Source: Candidatus Gastranaerophilales bacterium
Lineage (GTDB): Bacteria; Cyanobacteriota; Vampirovibrionia; Gastranaerophilales; Gastranaerophilaceae
Length of the DNA stretch: 36,767 nucleotides
Assembly: GCA_016280955.1 (NCBI GenBank)
Contig: JAEEHV010000014.1
Location: forward strand, 1 to 36,767
Direction: 5' to 3'
The notes beneath the pieces were generated by a model, which searched no databases, was not told the DNA's origin, and saw nothing but the letters and a program-made list of their open reading frames with translations. A program made the translations under genes and the position numbers. Below, piece by piece: positions 27,276-35,363 of the stretch (positions are counted from its first letter, which is position 1; every line of letters begins with the position of its first letter).

Positions 27276-27406
27276 TCCGCAATCCTTTGTTAATACATCT
27301 TCATAAAATCATTTTACATTCTAATTAACGAAAACTCAACATTCTGTGTTCAAATAATATATGTTGATGCATACGTTTAAATAATATGATATACTAGTTT
27401 GTATCT

Positions 27407-28774
27407 ATGACAATTTTTGACGAAAATCTTATATTAGAAACAATAAACATGGTGAAGCTGCATAATTTTGATATCAGAACAGTGACACTTTCTGTCAGCT
27501 TACGGGATTGTTTGTCTGAGCAAATAAATACTGTATGTGACAAGATAAAATATAAACTCGATAAATATGCAGCTAATCTTGTTCAGTATGCAAATGATAT
27601 AGAAAATGATTATTCTATACCAATAGTAAATAAAAGGATAGCAGTAACACCAATTTCTCTGATAGGTGAATCATGCACAGAAAAAGAGTATGTTAAAATT
27701 GCAAAAACTCTTGATGATTCTGCAAAAAATCTGGGCATTGATTTTATCGGGGGGTATTCTGCACTTGTTGAAAAAGGATTTACACAAGGAGATTTGGCTC
27801 TTATCGAATCAATTCCCGAGGCATTGGCTTCAACTGAAAGGTTGTGTTCATCAGTTAATGTGGGAACTTCAAAAGCCGGAATTAATATGGATGCCGTTAA
27901 TAAAATGGCAGAAATTATTAAAAAGTCTGCAAACTTAACATCAGACAAGGACGGAATCGGAGCAGCAAAACTGGTAATATTTTGTAATGCAGTTGGTGAT
28001 AATCCTTTTATGGCGGGTGCTTTCTGCGGCTATGGTGAACCTGAGTGTGCCTTAAATATTGGTGTTTCAGGTCCGGGTGTCGTGAGAGCCGCTGTTATGA
28101 ATATTGATAAAAAAGCTGATTTGGGCATTTTGTCTAATAAAATTAAACAAACGGCATATAAAATTACGGGAACGGGAGAATTAATCGGAAGAAAACTTGC
28201 GGATAAGTTAGGGGTTCCGTTTGGTGTTGTTGATTTATCTCTTGCACCAACACCCGCAGTAGGTGACAGTGTAGCTCAGATATTTCAGGCTATGGGGCTG
28301 GAGCATGCAGGAGCTCACGGCACAACAGCTGCTCTTGCAATGTTGAATGATGCAGTGAAAAAAGGCGGAATCATGGCAAGCTCGTATGTGGGTGGTCTTT
28401 CGGGAGCGTTTATTCCCGTATCTGAAGATGCCGGCATGATAGAAGCTGCAAAGCATGGATACTTAACGTTTGACAAACTTGAAGCGATGACCTGTGTATG
28501 TTCTGTAGGACTTGACATGATTGCAATTCCGGGAGATACACCGGAGACAACAATATCCGGAATTATTGCAGATGAGATGGCTATTGGTATGATAAATAAA
28601 AAAACAACAGCAGTAAGAATTATTCCTGCACCAAATAAACATGTTGGTGATATGATAGTATATGGAGGGCTTCTTGGTGAAGCACCAATTATGCCTGTTA
28701 ATACACTGTCATCATCTGATTTTGTATTAAGAGGCGGCAGAATTCCTGCTCCTATACATAGTTTAAATAATTAA
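27407..28774 (+). CDS. UPF0210 / DUF711 family protein
   Basis: The 455-aa cytoplasmic protein matches the UPF0210 (DUF711, PFL) family, whose biochemical role is unsettled. Typical segments are [20 protein letters not shown] near the N-terminus, [20 protein letters not shown] (here [10 protein letters not shown]), [38 protein letters not shown] and [20 protein letters not shown]. Length is normal. In many bacteria it neighbours a small ACT-domain protein; the gene that follows here (28787) does not look like one. The start has no ribosome site. TATACT at 27390-27395 lies only 11 nt upstream, so the transcript may be nearly leaderless. Confidence 0.95.
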   Translation: MTIFDENLILETINMVKLHNFDIRTVTLSVSLRDCLSEQINTVCDKIKYKLDKYAANLVQYANDIENDYSIPIVNKRIAVTPISLIGESCTEKEYVKIAKTLDDSAKNLGIDFIGGYSALVEKGFTQGDLALIESIPEALASTERLCSSVNVGTSKAGINMDAVNKMAEIIKKSANLTSDKDGIGAAKLVIFCNAVGDNPFMAGAFCGYGEPECALNIGVSGPGVVRAAVMNIDKKADLGILSNKIKQTAYKITGTGELIGRKLADKLGVPFGVVDLSLAPTPAVGDSVAQIFQAMGLEHAGAHGTTAALAMLNDAVKKGGIMASSYVGGLSGAFIPVSEDAGMIEAAKHGYLTFDKLEAMTCVCSVGLDMIAIPGDTPETTISGIIADEMAIGMINKKTTAVRIIPAPNKHVGDMIVYGGLLGEAPIMPVNTLSSSDFVLRGGRIPAPIHSLNN

Positions 28775-28786
28775 AGGTATAGACGG

Positions 28787-29134
28787 ATGACTACATTTAA
28801 AGATTTAGAAGACAATTTTAAAAATTATATAATTCAGGAACAATCAGATGCTCACAACATTAAGACTGTCAACGTTGTTAAGTATAATAATATAAAAATT
28901 TGGATGGATTTGTCTAAGTATCAGCAGCCACACTTTTTTATAAGAATATCAATATCTGAAGCTGTTTTTTCTGCTACAGATTGTCTTAAACTTAACGGTG
29001 GGCTCGGATTTGAAGAGAGATTTGTTTATAAATGGTTTTCAAGGATAGGTATAAAGGATAAACTTAAAGAACTATGGGATAGTGCATCATCTGTAAGAAA
29101 TGATGACAGAAAAGAAAAACAGGATGATGCTTAA
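28787..29134 (+). CDS. Hypothetical protein
   Basis: I do not recognise this 115-aa protein. It begins 12 bp after the UPF0210 stop, so the two are probably co-transcribed, and a strong terminator follows. The sequence is mixed alpha/beta with strands such as NIKTVNVVKYNNIKIWMDL and PHFFIRISISEAVFSATDCL, one Cys, a helix LKELWDSASSV and a charged tail. No signal peptide or membrane segment is visible. It is not an ACT domain, the usual partner of UPF0210 proteins, as far as can be read. The only possible Shine-Dalgarno site is a weak AAAGG. Confidence 0.8.
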   Translation: MTTFKDLEDNFKNYIIQEQSDAHNIKTVNVVKYNNIKIWMDLSKYQQPHFFIRISISEAVFSATDCLKLNGGLGFEERFVYKWFSRIGIKDKLKELWDSASSVRNDDRKEKQDDA

Positions 29135-29148
29135 GTTTTAAAATACTC

Positions 29149-29187
29149 AAAAAACGAACCTGATAATAGTAATGTGGTTCGTTTTTT
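29149..29187 (+). terminator. Rho-independent terminator after 28787 gene
   Basis: AAAAAACGAACC pairs perfectly with GGTTCGTTTTTT over 12 bp around a 15-nt loop, ending in a T6 run. It ends the UPF0210 transcript. Confidence 0.9.
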
Positions 29188-29188
29188 A

Positions 29189-29216
29189 TTGACAATTATT
29201 TTTCAAATAATATCAT
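29189..29216 (+). promoter_or_regulatory. Sigma-70-type promoter of the 29247 gene
   Basis: A consensus TTGACA (29189-29194), a 16-bp spacer and TATCAT (29211-29216) lie directly after the terminator. The predicted start site is near 29223, about 24 nt before the ATG, with GGAG in between. Confidence 0.6.
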
Positions 29217-29246
29217 GGTTTATATTAATAACAAAAGGAGCAGTAT

Positions 29247-29576
29247 ATGAACGTAAATCCTATTGGTGTGAAGGTCAGCAATTATATGACAAACAATCAA
29301 CCAAACAAAATGAGAAAAGAAGGTATAGTCGAGGAACCTACAAAACAAGATTCATTTGAAAAATCTGCAAACGTAGCATTTAAAGGTGATAAAGGTGCTG
29401 CTATGGGAATATTTGGCGGTGCATTAGCCGGTGCTGCTTTAGCAGCTTTAACTGTTGCAACCGGCGGACTGGCAGCAGTTGTCGCAGCAGTTGGCTCAAC
29501 CGGTACAATTGTTGGAGGAGCGGCTGCCGGAACTCATATAGGCGGCATTATTGGCGGTCTGGCATCGGATGACTAA
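29247..29576 (+). CDS. Small glycine-rich hydrophobic protein with FKG leader
   Basis: The 109-aa product has two parts. Residues 1-47 are polar (MNVNPIGVKVSNYMTNN) and end in NVAFKGDKG, the same leader style as the unknown proteins at 6505, 8155 and 33949. Residues 48-109 are Ala/Gly-rich and hydrophobic with glycine-zipper spacing (GIFGGALAGAALAALTVATG, then GGLAAVVAAVGSTG and GGAAAGTHIGGIIGGLASDD). This could form a membrane hairpin or assemble like small bacteriocins or glycine-zipper lipoproteins. It has a strong promoter and AAAGGAGC before the ATG. No processing or immunity gene is adjacent, so calling it a bacteriocin would be a guess. Confidence 0.85.
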   Translation: MNVNPIGVKVSNYMTNNQPNKMRKEGIVEEPTKQDSFEKSANVAFKGDKGAAMGIFGGALAGAALAALTVATGGLAAVVAAVGSTGTIVGGAAAGTHIGGIIGGLASDD

Positions 29577-29581
29577 AAGAT

Positions 29582-30241
29582 TTATATTAAACCTTCTTTT
29601 AGTGCTTTAACGGCAGCCTGAGTTCTGTCATCAACAACCAGTTTTTGTATTATATTACATACATGTGCTTTTGCAGTATGTTCGCTTATTGTGAGTGTTT
29701 TTGCAATTTCGCTGTTGGATTGTCCGTCAACAACAAGTTTTAATACTTCATATTCTCTTTGTGTCAGATTTGAATGATTTTGTTTAAATGAACTTCTGGA
29801 AAACTGTCTTTGGGGTATATTAATACCGTTTTTATCACGAATAAAAGGTACGACTTTCGGATCAATCCACAAAGCACCTGCTTTAACCATTCTTATAACA
29901 TTCATGAGAAAATCCGTATTAATATCTTTTATAATATAAGCATTTGCACCTGCTTTTAAAGATGATGTCAAATCTGTTTCATTGATATGAGAAGTCAGAA
30001 TAATGATTTTAATATTGTCGTTGTTTTCAATAATTTGTTTAGCTGCTTCTGTTCCGGATATATCAGGCAAACCTATATCCATAAGAACAATGTCAGGCTT
30101 TATAAGTTTTGCTTTTTCAATGGCTTCTTTGCCATTGACAGCTTCTCCTGCAATTTCCATTTCAGGATAATCATTAAAAAGCGATTTTATTCCGATTCGC
30201 ATTAATTTTTGATCTTCTACAATTAGTATTCTTATTTGCAT
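29582..30241 (-). CDS. NarL/LuxR-family response regulator
   Basis: The 219-aa product is a receiver domain plus a LuxR-type HTH. The acidic pair lies in ILIVEDQ, the phospho-acceptor is Asp55 (IVLMDIGLPDISG), the switch Thr is in IIILTSHI, and the Lys is in AYIIKDIN. The output domain reads LTQREYEVLKLVVDGQSNSE, then IAKTLTISEHTAKAHVCNII and a DNA-contact helix, and ends AVKALKEGLI. All key residues are present, so it should respond to phosphorylation. No histidine kinase is encoded nearby, so it is an orphan here. GGGAGG lies 5 nt before the ATG. Targets are unknown. It converges on the 29247 gene with a 5-bp gap. Confidence 0.95.
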   Translation of the reverse strand: MQIRILIVEDQKLMRIGIKSLFNDYPEMEIAGEAVNGKEAIEKAKLIKPDIVLMDIGLPDISGTEAAKQIIENNDNIKIIILTSHINETDLTSSLKAGANAYIIKDINTDFLMNVIRMVKAGALWIDPKVVPFIRDKNGINIPQRQFSRSSFKQNHSNLTQREYEVLKLVVDGQSNSEIAKTLTISEHTAKAHVCNIIQKLVVDDRTQAAVKALKEGLI

Positions 30242-30262
30242 AAAACCTCCCCGAGATTTTGT

Positions 30263-30290
30263 ATTATATAAATTCCCAAAATATCTTAAA
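30263..30290 (-). promoter_or_regulatory. Probable promoter of the response regulator
   Basis: On the minus strand a perfect TATAAT (30268-30263) lies 22 bp before the start codon. A weak TTTAAG (30290-30285) sits at 16-bp spacing. The -10 is good and the -35 poor. Confidence 0.45.
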
Positions 30291-30381
30291 CTAATTCTCT
30301 GAGATGTTAAATTATCCTTGGGAAAGTATAAGTTCTAATTCTGAGGGAGTTAAATAAAGAAATATTTTTTTAATTTTAACT

Positions 30382-30418
30382 AAAAAAAATGTCCGTTTTT
30401 TTCGGACATCTTTTTTTA
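30382..30418 (-). terminator. Rho-independent terminator after TRL-like gene
   Basis: On the minus strand GATGTCCG and CGGACATT form a stem around an A-rich loop, flanked by A and T runs on both sides. It follows the stop of the gene at 30432-30734 by about 14 bp. Confidence 0.88.
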
Positions 30419-30431
30419 TTAAATTAATATT

Positions 30432-30734
30432 CTAATTGCCCCATGCTTTTACTGTAATAGTTTGGAAGCCTAAGATGTTTTCTCTGTGTACATCATAGCC
30501 TGCCAGAGTTCTTATATTTCCGTTTTTCATAGCTGCTCTGACTGAGCAATCGCCAACAGTTACAATATACCAAATGTTCTTACAGGTAGATTCACCTTGT
30601 TTGGAAGCTGCTGCAGTAGTATAACCGCCGCCCGGAGTAGTTGCTCCGTTATAAATAAAACCGCCTAAAAATTCTGCGTTAGCACCAAGTGCCGTGAATA
30701 ACAATAATGTTGCAGCCAAAATAAATTTTTTCAT
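30432..30734 (-). CDS. TRL-like secreted protein
   Basis: The 100-aa product has a signal peptide (MKKFILAATLLLFTALGANA, cleaved before E21). The mature part matches the TRL-like family: FLGGFIYNGATTPGGGYTTA, then KQGESTCKNIWYIVTVGDCS, then VRAAMKNGNIRTLAGYDV and the closing ENILGFQTITVKAWGN. Family members are short exported or lipid-linked proteins of unknown role. Two Cys residues (in STCKN and GDCSV) may pair outside the cytoplasm. It lies 60 bp after gyrA on the same strand, and a hairpin sits between them. GAAGGAG lies 6 nt before the ATG. No tRNA gene, the association that gave the family its name, is visible here. Confidence 0.85.
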   Translation of the reverse strand: MKKFILAATLLLFTALGANAEFLGGFIYNGATTPGGGYTTAAASKQGESTCKNIWYIVTVGDCSVRAAMKNGNIRTLAGYDVHRENILGFQTITVKAWGN

Positions 30735-30755
30735 ACTAACTCCTTCTTATTTTAC

Positions 30756-30777
30756 GAAGGGGATTTTTATCCCCTTC
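30756..30777 (-). terminator. Intercistronic hairpin between gyrA and TRL-like gene
   Basis: GAAGGGGAT pairs perfectly with ATCCCCTTC (9 bp, 4-nt loop). It is followed on the minus strand by GTAAAATAAG, not a T run. It could be a weak terminator of gyrA or an RNA-stability or processing element. Confidence 0.5.
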
Positions 30778-30794
30778 TCTATGTTTTATGTAAA

Positions 30795-33353
30795 CTATTC
30801 TTCTATATCAGTATTGTCAATAAGTGAGGTTTGCTCGCCGACACTAATTTCTTCGTTTGTGCTGCTGTCTTCAGGAGCAAGACTGTCTTCATCCTCATCA
30901 GTATTAACAATTTTGTTAACGGATGCTACGGTATCATTATCAACCAGATTTTGTGCTCTTACACCGGTTGCAGGTCTGCCCTGACAAGAGATATCACCTG
31001 CTTTGATACGAGTTACAATACCGTTTGATGTAACAAGCATAATTTCATCTTTTTCTTCTACGATTGTTAAAGCAACAAGTCTTGAAGAAGTTGACTTAAA
31101 CTTGGTAGCTATCAGACCGATACCGCCTCTGTTTTGAGTACGGAACTCAGAAAGTTTTGTACGTTTACCGAAGCCGTCAGATGTTACTACAAGCAAGTCT
31201 GCATCATAGTCACGAGGAACAATGTCACAGCCGATAATTGTATCTGCGCTTCTGAGTTTCATAGAAGTTACACCTCTTGCACTTCTTCCGAGTGGTCTTA
31301 AGTCTTCAATCGGGAATCTGATTGCCATACCGCAGGAAGTACCGATAATTATTTCGTCATTTCCTTTTGCAAGTTTAACCCAGTTCAATCTGTCATTTTC
31401 TTCCAGTGATATTGCAATAATACCGCTTCTTCTGATTGAAGCAAAATTATCAAGCTCAATTCTCTTAATGTAACCCTTTTGAGTTAACATGATAAGATTC
31501 AAATCGTGAGAGAAATTGCTTACCGGAACTACTGCAGTAATTTGTTCGCCCTGTTCGATAGGAAGAACGTTAACTATCGGAAGTCCTTTTGACTGACGTC
31601 CGCCTTCAGGGAAGTCGTAAACATTCAGACTGTAAACGATACCCTTAGATGAGAAGAACAGTACTTTGTCATGCATCATTGCAGTAAAGAAGTGCTGAAT
31701 GTCATCATCATCTTTTGTCTTAATTCCAGATTTACCCCTTGTAGCACGATTTTGACGTTCAAATGTATCAAGAGATATTCTCTTTAAGTATCCCTGATGA
31801 GTAATAAATACCGCCATAGGAGTATTTGGAGTTAAGTCCTCAATTGTAACTTCACCCTGCTCAGGAACAATTTGGGTTTTTCTGTCATCACCATATTTTT
31901 CTCTGTCTTCAAGAAGCTCACCCTTAATAATATCAAGAACTTTCTGTCTGTCAGCAAGTATTTCTTCATATTCTGCAATTTTCTTAATTAAATCATCATA
32001 TTCGGTCTTAATTTTGTCTTGCTCTAATCCTGTTAAACGTCTTAATTGCATTTCTAAGATAGCATTAGCCTGATCAACATCCAAACCGTATCTGCTCATT
32101 AATCCAACCCTAGCATCGTCTGTAGTTTTGGATTTTTTGATTAATTCAATAACATCATCTAATGAACCTAACGCAATTAATAAACCTGCCAAAATGTGGG
32201 CACGGATTTTTGCTTTTTTAAGGTAGTAAATTGTTCTTCTTGTAACAATTTCAACTCTGTGCTCAACAAATTCGTTAAGAACTTCGTACAGGTTCAAAAG
32301 TCTCGGCTGCTTGCCGCAAAGTGTGACCATGTTGTATCCGAAGGTTGTGCAAAGTTGAGTGTATTTGAATAAATTATTTTTAACAACTTCCGGTTTTGCA
32401 TCACGTTTAAGTTCAATAACGATTCTCATGCCTTCCCTGTCTGATTCGTCACGAAGGTCGGATATTCCGTTAATTTTGTTTTCTTTAACCAAATCTGCAA
32501 TTTTTTGAATAAGCATTGATTTGTTAACCTGATAAGGAATTTCGGTAACAATAATAGCTGTTCTTGATTGTCTGCCTGCACCGCCGGGTATTTCTTCAAT
32601 TGTAGCAACTGCAGACATTTTTATGGAACCTCTGCCTGTTTCGTAAGCCTGCTTAATGTCATTTAAACCGACAATTGTTGCAGCTGTCGGGAAGTCAGGA
32701 CCTTTTATGTATTCCATAAGTTCCGGAACCGTAATCTGCGGATTGTCAATCAAAGCTATAGTACCGTCAACAACTTCTCTGAGGTTATGAGGAGGAACGT
32801 TTGTTGCCATGCCGACTGCAATACCTGATGAGCCGTTCAATAAAAGCATGGGAAGTCTTACCGGAAGAACGGAAGGTTCTTCAAGAGAACCGTCAAAGTT
32901 TGGTTCAAAATCTACTGTTTCACAATCAATATCTGCAAGCATGGAAGTTGTAATTTTATGCATACGTGCTTCTGTATAACGCATTGCAGCAGCTCCGTCA
33001 CCATCAACTGAACCGAAGTTTCCATGACCGTCAACAACTAAGTATCTTGTGTTAAAATCCTGAGCCAGACGAACGAGAGCTTCATAAACGGAACTGTCAC
33101 CATGCGGGTGATATTTACCTAATACTTCACCTACAATTCTTGCGCACTTTTTGAACGGTTTATCGGGAGTCATGCCGAGTTCGTTCATTGCGTATAAAAT
33201 ACGTCTGTGTACAGGTTTTAAACCATCTCTTACATCCGGTAATGCACGACCGACAATAACTGACATTGCGTAGTCGATGTAGCATTTCTTCATCTCATCT
33301 CTGATGTTAACCGGTACAATTTTTCCGTCTGAAAATATATTTTGCTGACTCAA
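30795..33353 (-). CDS. gyrA: DNA gyrase subunit A
   Basis: GyrA is the DNA cleavage-reunion subunit of gyrase. The 852-aa product begins at a TTG (MSQQNIF), with GAGGAG 7-8 nt upstream. The breakage domain has [20 protein letters not shown] and the active Tyr126 in [10 protein letters not shown]. The quinolone-resistance region reads [19 protein letters not shown]. Positions equivalent to E. coli Ser83 and Asp87 are Ser and Glu, so no classic resistance change is seen. The C-terminal domain has six beta-pinwheel-type blades ([20 protein letters not shown]). The GyrA box is QNRATRGK, a variant of QRRGGKG. The acidic tail is [18 protein letters not shown]. gyrB is not in the window. ParC is less likely because of the GyrA box and tail. 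Confidence 0.96.
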   Translation of the reverse strand: MSQQNIFSDGKIVPVNIRDEMKKCYIDYAMSVIVGRALPDVRDGLKPVHRRILYAMNELGMTPDKPFKKCARIVGEVLGKYHPHGDSSVYEALVRLAQDFNTRYLVVDGHGNFGSVDGDGAAAMRYTEARMHKITTSMLADIDCETVDFEPNFDGSLEEPSVLPVRLPMLLLNGSSGIAVGMATNVPPHNLREVVDGTIALIDNPQITVPELMEYIKGPDFPTAATIVGLNDIKQAYETGRGSIKMSAVATIEEIPGGAGRQSRTAIIVTEIPYQVNKSMLIQKIADLVKENKINGISDLRDESDREGMRIVIELKRDAKPEVVKNNLFKYTQLCTTFGYNMVTLCGKQPRLLNLYEVLNEFVEHRVEIVTRRTIYYLKKAKIRAHILAGLLIALGSLDDVIELIKKSKTTDDARVGLMSRYGLDVDQANAILEMQLRRLTGLEQDKIKTEYDDLIKKIAEYEEILADRQKVLDIIKGELLEDREKYGDDRKTQIVPEQGEVTIEDLTPNTPMAVFITHQGYLKRISLDTFERQNRATRGKSGIKTKDDDDIQHFFTAMMHDKVLFFSSKGIVYSLNVYDFPEGGRQSKGLPIVNVLPIEQGEQITAVVPVSNFSHDLNLIMLTQKGYIKRIELDNFASIRRSGIIAISLEENDRLNWVKLAKGNDEIIIGTSCGMAIRFPIEDLRPLGRSARGVTSMKLRSADTIIGCDIVPRDYDADLLVVTSDGFGKRTKLSEFRTQNRGGIGLIATKFKSTSSRLVALTIVEEKDEIMLVTSNGIVTRIKAGDISCQGRPATGVRAQNLVDNDTVASVNKIVNTDEDEDSLAPEDSSTNEEISVGEQTSLIDNTDIEE

Positions 33354-33447
33354 AATTCTTCTCCTCTATCCCTATACTATCGGCTTAAACACTTATGAAT
33401 ATTTATTTTTGTATATAAAAATACCCCGTACTTACACCTATATCTAT

Positions 33448-33477
33448 ATATTAGCATAAAAATAAAATATCTGTAAA
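33448..33477 (-). promoter_or_regulatory. Probable gyrA promoter (extended -10)
   Basis: On the minus strand TTTACA (33477-33472), an 18-bp spacer ending in TGC and TAATAT (33453-33448) form an extended -10 promoter about 95 bp before the gyrA start. The leader between them contains no obvious hairpin. Confidence 0.55.
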
Positions 33478-33578
33478 GTGTTTGTATATAAAGTTTTAAC
33501 TTATTTATTATCAAAATATATATTCCTGAAATCTCTATTAGATACTATTTTAAGGGTTGTTACAATTTTTTATTTTTT

Positions 33579-33776
33579 TTATAAAAAAAGGCAATTTCTG
33601 AGAAGAAAAATACTTTATATATATGTAAGACTAAGACAGGGAAACAAAAATAAAAAACACAACGACTGAAGTTCTGATGCGAATAAGCAGTCAGACTTCA
33701 TAAACCGGGCTTTTTATACTCTCTCTTAATATCCTCGTGTTTATTTAATGTTGCTGATTTTCTTCAGCAACTTTTT
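33579..33776 (+). repeat. 198-bp inverted repeat, copy A
   Basis: This stretch is the reverse complement of 36570-36767 with a single mismatch (CTTCATAAAC here, CTTCGTAAAC in copy B). It starts with an A-rich run. It contains a 13-bp stem-loop at 33668-33699 (GAAGTTCTGATGC / GCAGTCAGACTTC, one bulge on each side) and ends in a perfect terminator at 33750-33776. No convincing protein is encoded. The rest of the 33354-33948 gap holds the gyrA promoter and, after this repeat, a row of degenerate short repeats. Confidence 0.95.
33750..33776 (+). terminator. Rho-independent terminator at the end of repeat copy A
   Basis: GTTGCTGA and TCAGCAAC form an 8-bp perfect stem with a 6-nt loop, followed by T5. 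It coincides with the end of the identical region, so each repeat copy is built like the 3' part of a transcription unit. Copy B has the same hairpin on the opposite strand (36570-36596). Confidence 0.85.
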
Positions 33777-33780
33777 CTTT

Positions 33781-33855
33781 TAGGGGGTAAATATAATTTT
33801 AGGGGATAAATGTAATGTGGAAAATAAATGTAATTGTGAAAAGTAAATAATGAGA
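33781..33855 (+). repeat. Degenerate tandem repeat of about 18 bp, TAAATRTAAT core
   Basis: Four consecutive units share a core: GGGGGTAAATATAATTTT, GGGGATAAATGTAATGTG, GAAAATAAATGTAATTGT and GAAAAGTAAATAATGAG. They begin 5 bp after the end of repeat copy A and are followed after about 90 bp by the small gene at 33949. Confidence 0.65.
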
Positions 33856-33948
33856 ACTTTTAGTTTTATACTAAACTTTGTATTGTTTCAAAAATTTGTT
33901 TGTATTAGAATAAGTGTGTAAAGTACAATTTCGATTAAGGATTTAATT

Positions 33949-34185
33949 ATGAGAATTGACAGTATCACAAGCAACACTTTTGGAGCAGGAATATTTATAA
34001 AATCTTGCGATAACAAAGGAAGAACTTTTTTATATAACGAAATAAAAGATTTAACCAATGAACTTCAAATTCCCGGAAACTTTAGAACTACAGAGATTGA
34101 GCTCCCATCAGTTTCTGATGTAGTTCTTGCAAAATTAAAAAAGCTTGGAATAAACTTCATTGTTCCTAAAGAAGAAAAAATTTAA
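33949..34185 (+). CDS. Small hypothetical protein
   Basis: This 78-aa protein is of no recognised family. It begins MRIDSITSNTFGAGIFIKSC, a leader similar in style to MKILSLTPVG and MQILPITNIN of the larger unknown proteins here, ending in IKS. The rest is a small alpha/beta unit (LYNEIKDLTNELQIPGNF, then VSDVVLAKLKKLGINFIVPK). AAGGAT lies 7 nt before the ATG. No signal peptide or membrane segment is present. It converges on the nuclease gene with a 7-bp gap and is the first gene inside the pair of inverted repeats. Confidence 0.78.
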   Translation: MRIDSITSNTFGAGIFIKSCDNKGRTFLYNEIKDLTNELQIPGNFRTTEIELPSVSDVVLAKLKKLGINFIVPKEEKI

Positions 34186-34192
34186 CCGTAGA

Positions 34193-34816
34193 TTAGAAGC
34201 ATATTGAACTGTATTCGCATTTGCAATTTGGCTTTTTGGGTGCAAGTTCATAATTGTCAATTTTTTTTGCGGCAGAAATTAGGATTTCTTTGTATTCGTT
34301 TTCCAGTTCAGGCTTGTATTCAACAATAACTTCTTCTTTGTTTCGCAAATCAAGATAAACAAACGTCACATTACTGTTATTAAAAAATTCTTTTACCGCA
34401 AGTGTGTATATTATTGTTTGATAATCGTACTTAGCATTTTTTGGTGCATTTCCTGTCTTATAATCCAGTATATAAAATCTGTTTTCGTGTTTCATCAGTG
34501 CATCAAGCCGCCCCCCAAAGTAGTGATTAGCTATTTTTACAGCAAGATTGTATTCTGTATTTATTACTTCATAAGCAAAGTATTTTGACGATTTTAAATA
34601 ACTCCATACATTAAGCTCATTTGGGGTTAATGACCGCTCCATTTTATCAATGTTTTGCTTTCTCAAATAATAAGATGCAAGAGCATGAATATTTTTACCA
34701 AATTCAAAAATTTCATCATTAACAGGCATCTGAATATCCTGCAAGTATCTGAAATCAAACTTGCGTGGACATTCATCAAACGTTTTCAGCATGTTAGGTG
34801 AGTATTGCGAATACAT
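34193..34816 (-). CDS. PD-(D/E)XK nuclease, Cas4/AddB-like with Fe-S cysteines
   Basis: This 207-aa protein fits the RecB/AddB/Cas4 nuclease superfamily. It begins with the helix YSPNMLKTFDECPRKFDFRY (Cys16). His44 sits in KNIHALASYYL. The metal-binding core is GGRLDALM (Asp105) and FYILDYKTGNA (Asp118, Lys120), then the QTIIYTLA helix (Gln133 and Tyr137). The end has Cys198, Cys200 and Cys206 (NCKCEYSSICF). Together with Cys16 these make the four-cysteine [4Fe-4S] pattern of AddB and Cas4. No cas genes, CRISPR repeats or helicase partner are in the window. It is a stand-alone nuclease-like domain inside the inverted-repeat segment. DNA cleavage is expected, but its biological job is open. 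Confidence 0.9.
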   Translation of the reverse strand: MYSQYSPNMLKTFDECPRKFDFRYLQDIQMPVNDEIFEFGKNIHALASYYLRKQNIDKMERSLTPNELNVWSYLKSSKYFAYEVINTEYNLAVKIANHYFGGRLDALMKHENRFYILDYKTGNAPKNAKYDYQTIIYTLAVKEFFNNSNVTFVYLDLRNKEEVIVEYKPELENEYKEILISAAKKIDNYELAPKKPNCKCEYSSICF

Positions 34817-34913
34817 AATAACTTATTGTAACAAACTCTTTACAATATAGCAATTTTCCATAGTATAAATACTTTTTATATGCATAATACATGAGATATT
34901 TGAGGAGCGGAAA

Positions 34914-35348
34914 ATGGGATTTTTTTACGACAAACCTTTATCAATTGAAGAAGTGTTTTCAAAATTTGATACTGACCATAGCGGAACAATCGACAAAAAA
35001 GAAGCTAAAGATGCAAAAAGTATTGAAATTTTTAAAAATTTTAAAGTTAAAAAAGGCATGACTTTAGATGTTTTTGAGAAGAAAAACCTGAATTCATATG
35101 CTAAGTACGAACAAGAGGCTACAGAAGCTTATAAAAAACAAAGAGAAAAGGTAAATAATTGGCTAAAAATTACTCAACAAGCACTTGAAGAAGAACAAGA
35201 ACGTGAACTTGAGTTATTAGAAAAAATGGAAAATGAATCGGATGAAATAAAAGACGAGCCAAAAAACAAAAATACACAATCTAACCCGCCAATATATACA
35301 AATGATGACGATGATTTGTTTATCATAAGGAGAACCCCTTCTAATTAA
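34914..35348 (+). CDS. EF-hand protein with coiled coil
   Basis: The 144-aa product has one canonical EF-hand loop at residues 19-30 (DTDHSGTIDKKE) preceded by the helix SIEEVFSKF. A degenerate second half follows (IEIFKNFKVKKGMTLDVF). Residues about 60-112 form a highly charged helix, probably a coiled coil (QQALEEEQERELELLEKMEN). The tail is disordered and ends in a DDDDLFIIRRTPSN patch. No signal peptide is present. GAGGAG lies 6 nt before the ATG. It is related in type, not clearly in sequence, to the EF-hand protein at 5079. Calcium binding is likely from the loop, and the role is unknown. Confidence 0.85.
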   Translation: MGFFYDKPLSIEEVFSKFDTDHSGTIDKKEAKDAKSIEIFKNFKVKKGMTLDVFEKKNLNSYAKYEQEATEAYKKQREKVNNWLKITQQALEEEQERELELLEKMENESDEIKDEPKNKNTQSNPPIYTNDDDDLFIIRRTPSN

Positions 35349-35353
35349 GGGGT
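35334..35353. terminator. Possible terminator between convergent genes
   Basis: ACCCCTT and AAGGGGT pair perfectly over 7 bp with a 6-nt loop, overlapping the EF-hand gene's stop. The following GAGTTTATATTTA is only moderately T-rich, so it may be a weak terminator or just a hairpin between the convergent EF-hand and PfkB genes. Confidence 0.45.
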
Positions 35354-35363
35354 GAGTTTATAT

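Noticed and set aside
29247..29576. Calling the glycine-rich protein a bacteriocin
   Set aside because: No double-glycine cleavage site with the right leader, no transporter and no immunity gene are adjacent.
30291..30347. Near-direct repeat CTAATTCTCTGAG / CTAATTCTGAGGG upstream of the response regulator
   Set aside because: It is too short and imperfect to separate from chance in AT-rich DNA.
30795..33353. Quinolone-resistance mutation in gyrA
   Set aside because: The region reads GDSSVYEA, with Ser and Glu at the two key positions, which is a normal susceptible-type arrangement.
33478..33669. GTG-initiated ORF of 63 codons running into repeat copy A
   Set aside because: It has no ribosome site, overlaps the gyrA promoter region and is very Lys/Arg/Tyr-rich as expected from AT-rich non-coding DNA. 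The second repeat copy cannot be checked for it because it reaches the window edge.
34193..34816. CRISPR-Cas locus
   Set aside because: No regularly spaced repeats and no other cas genes are present. The nuclease alone does not indicate CRISPR.
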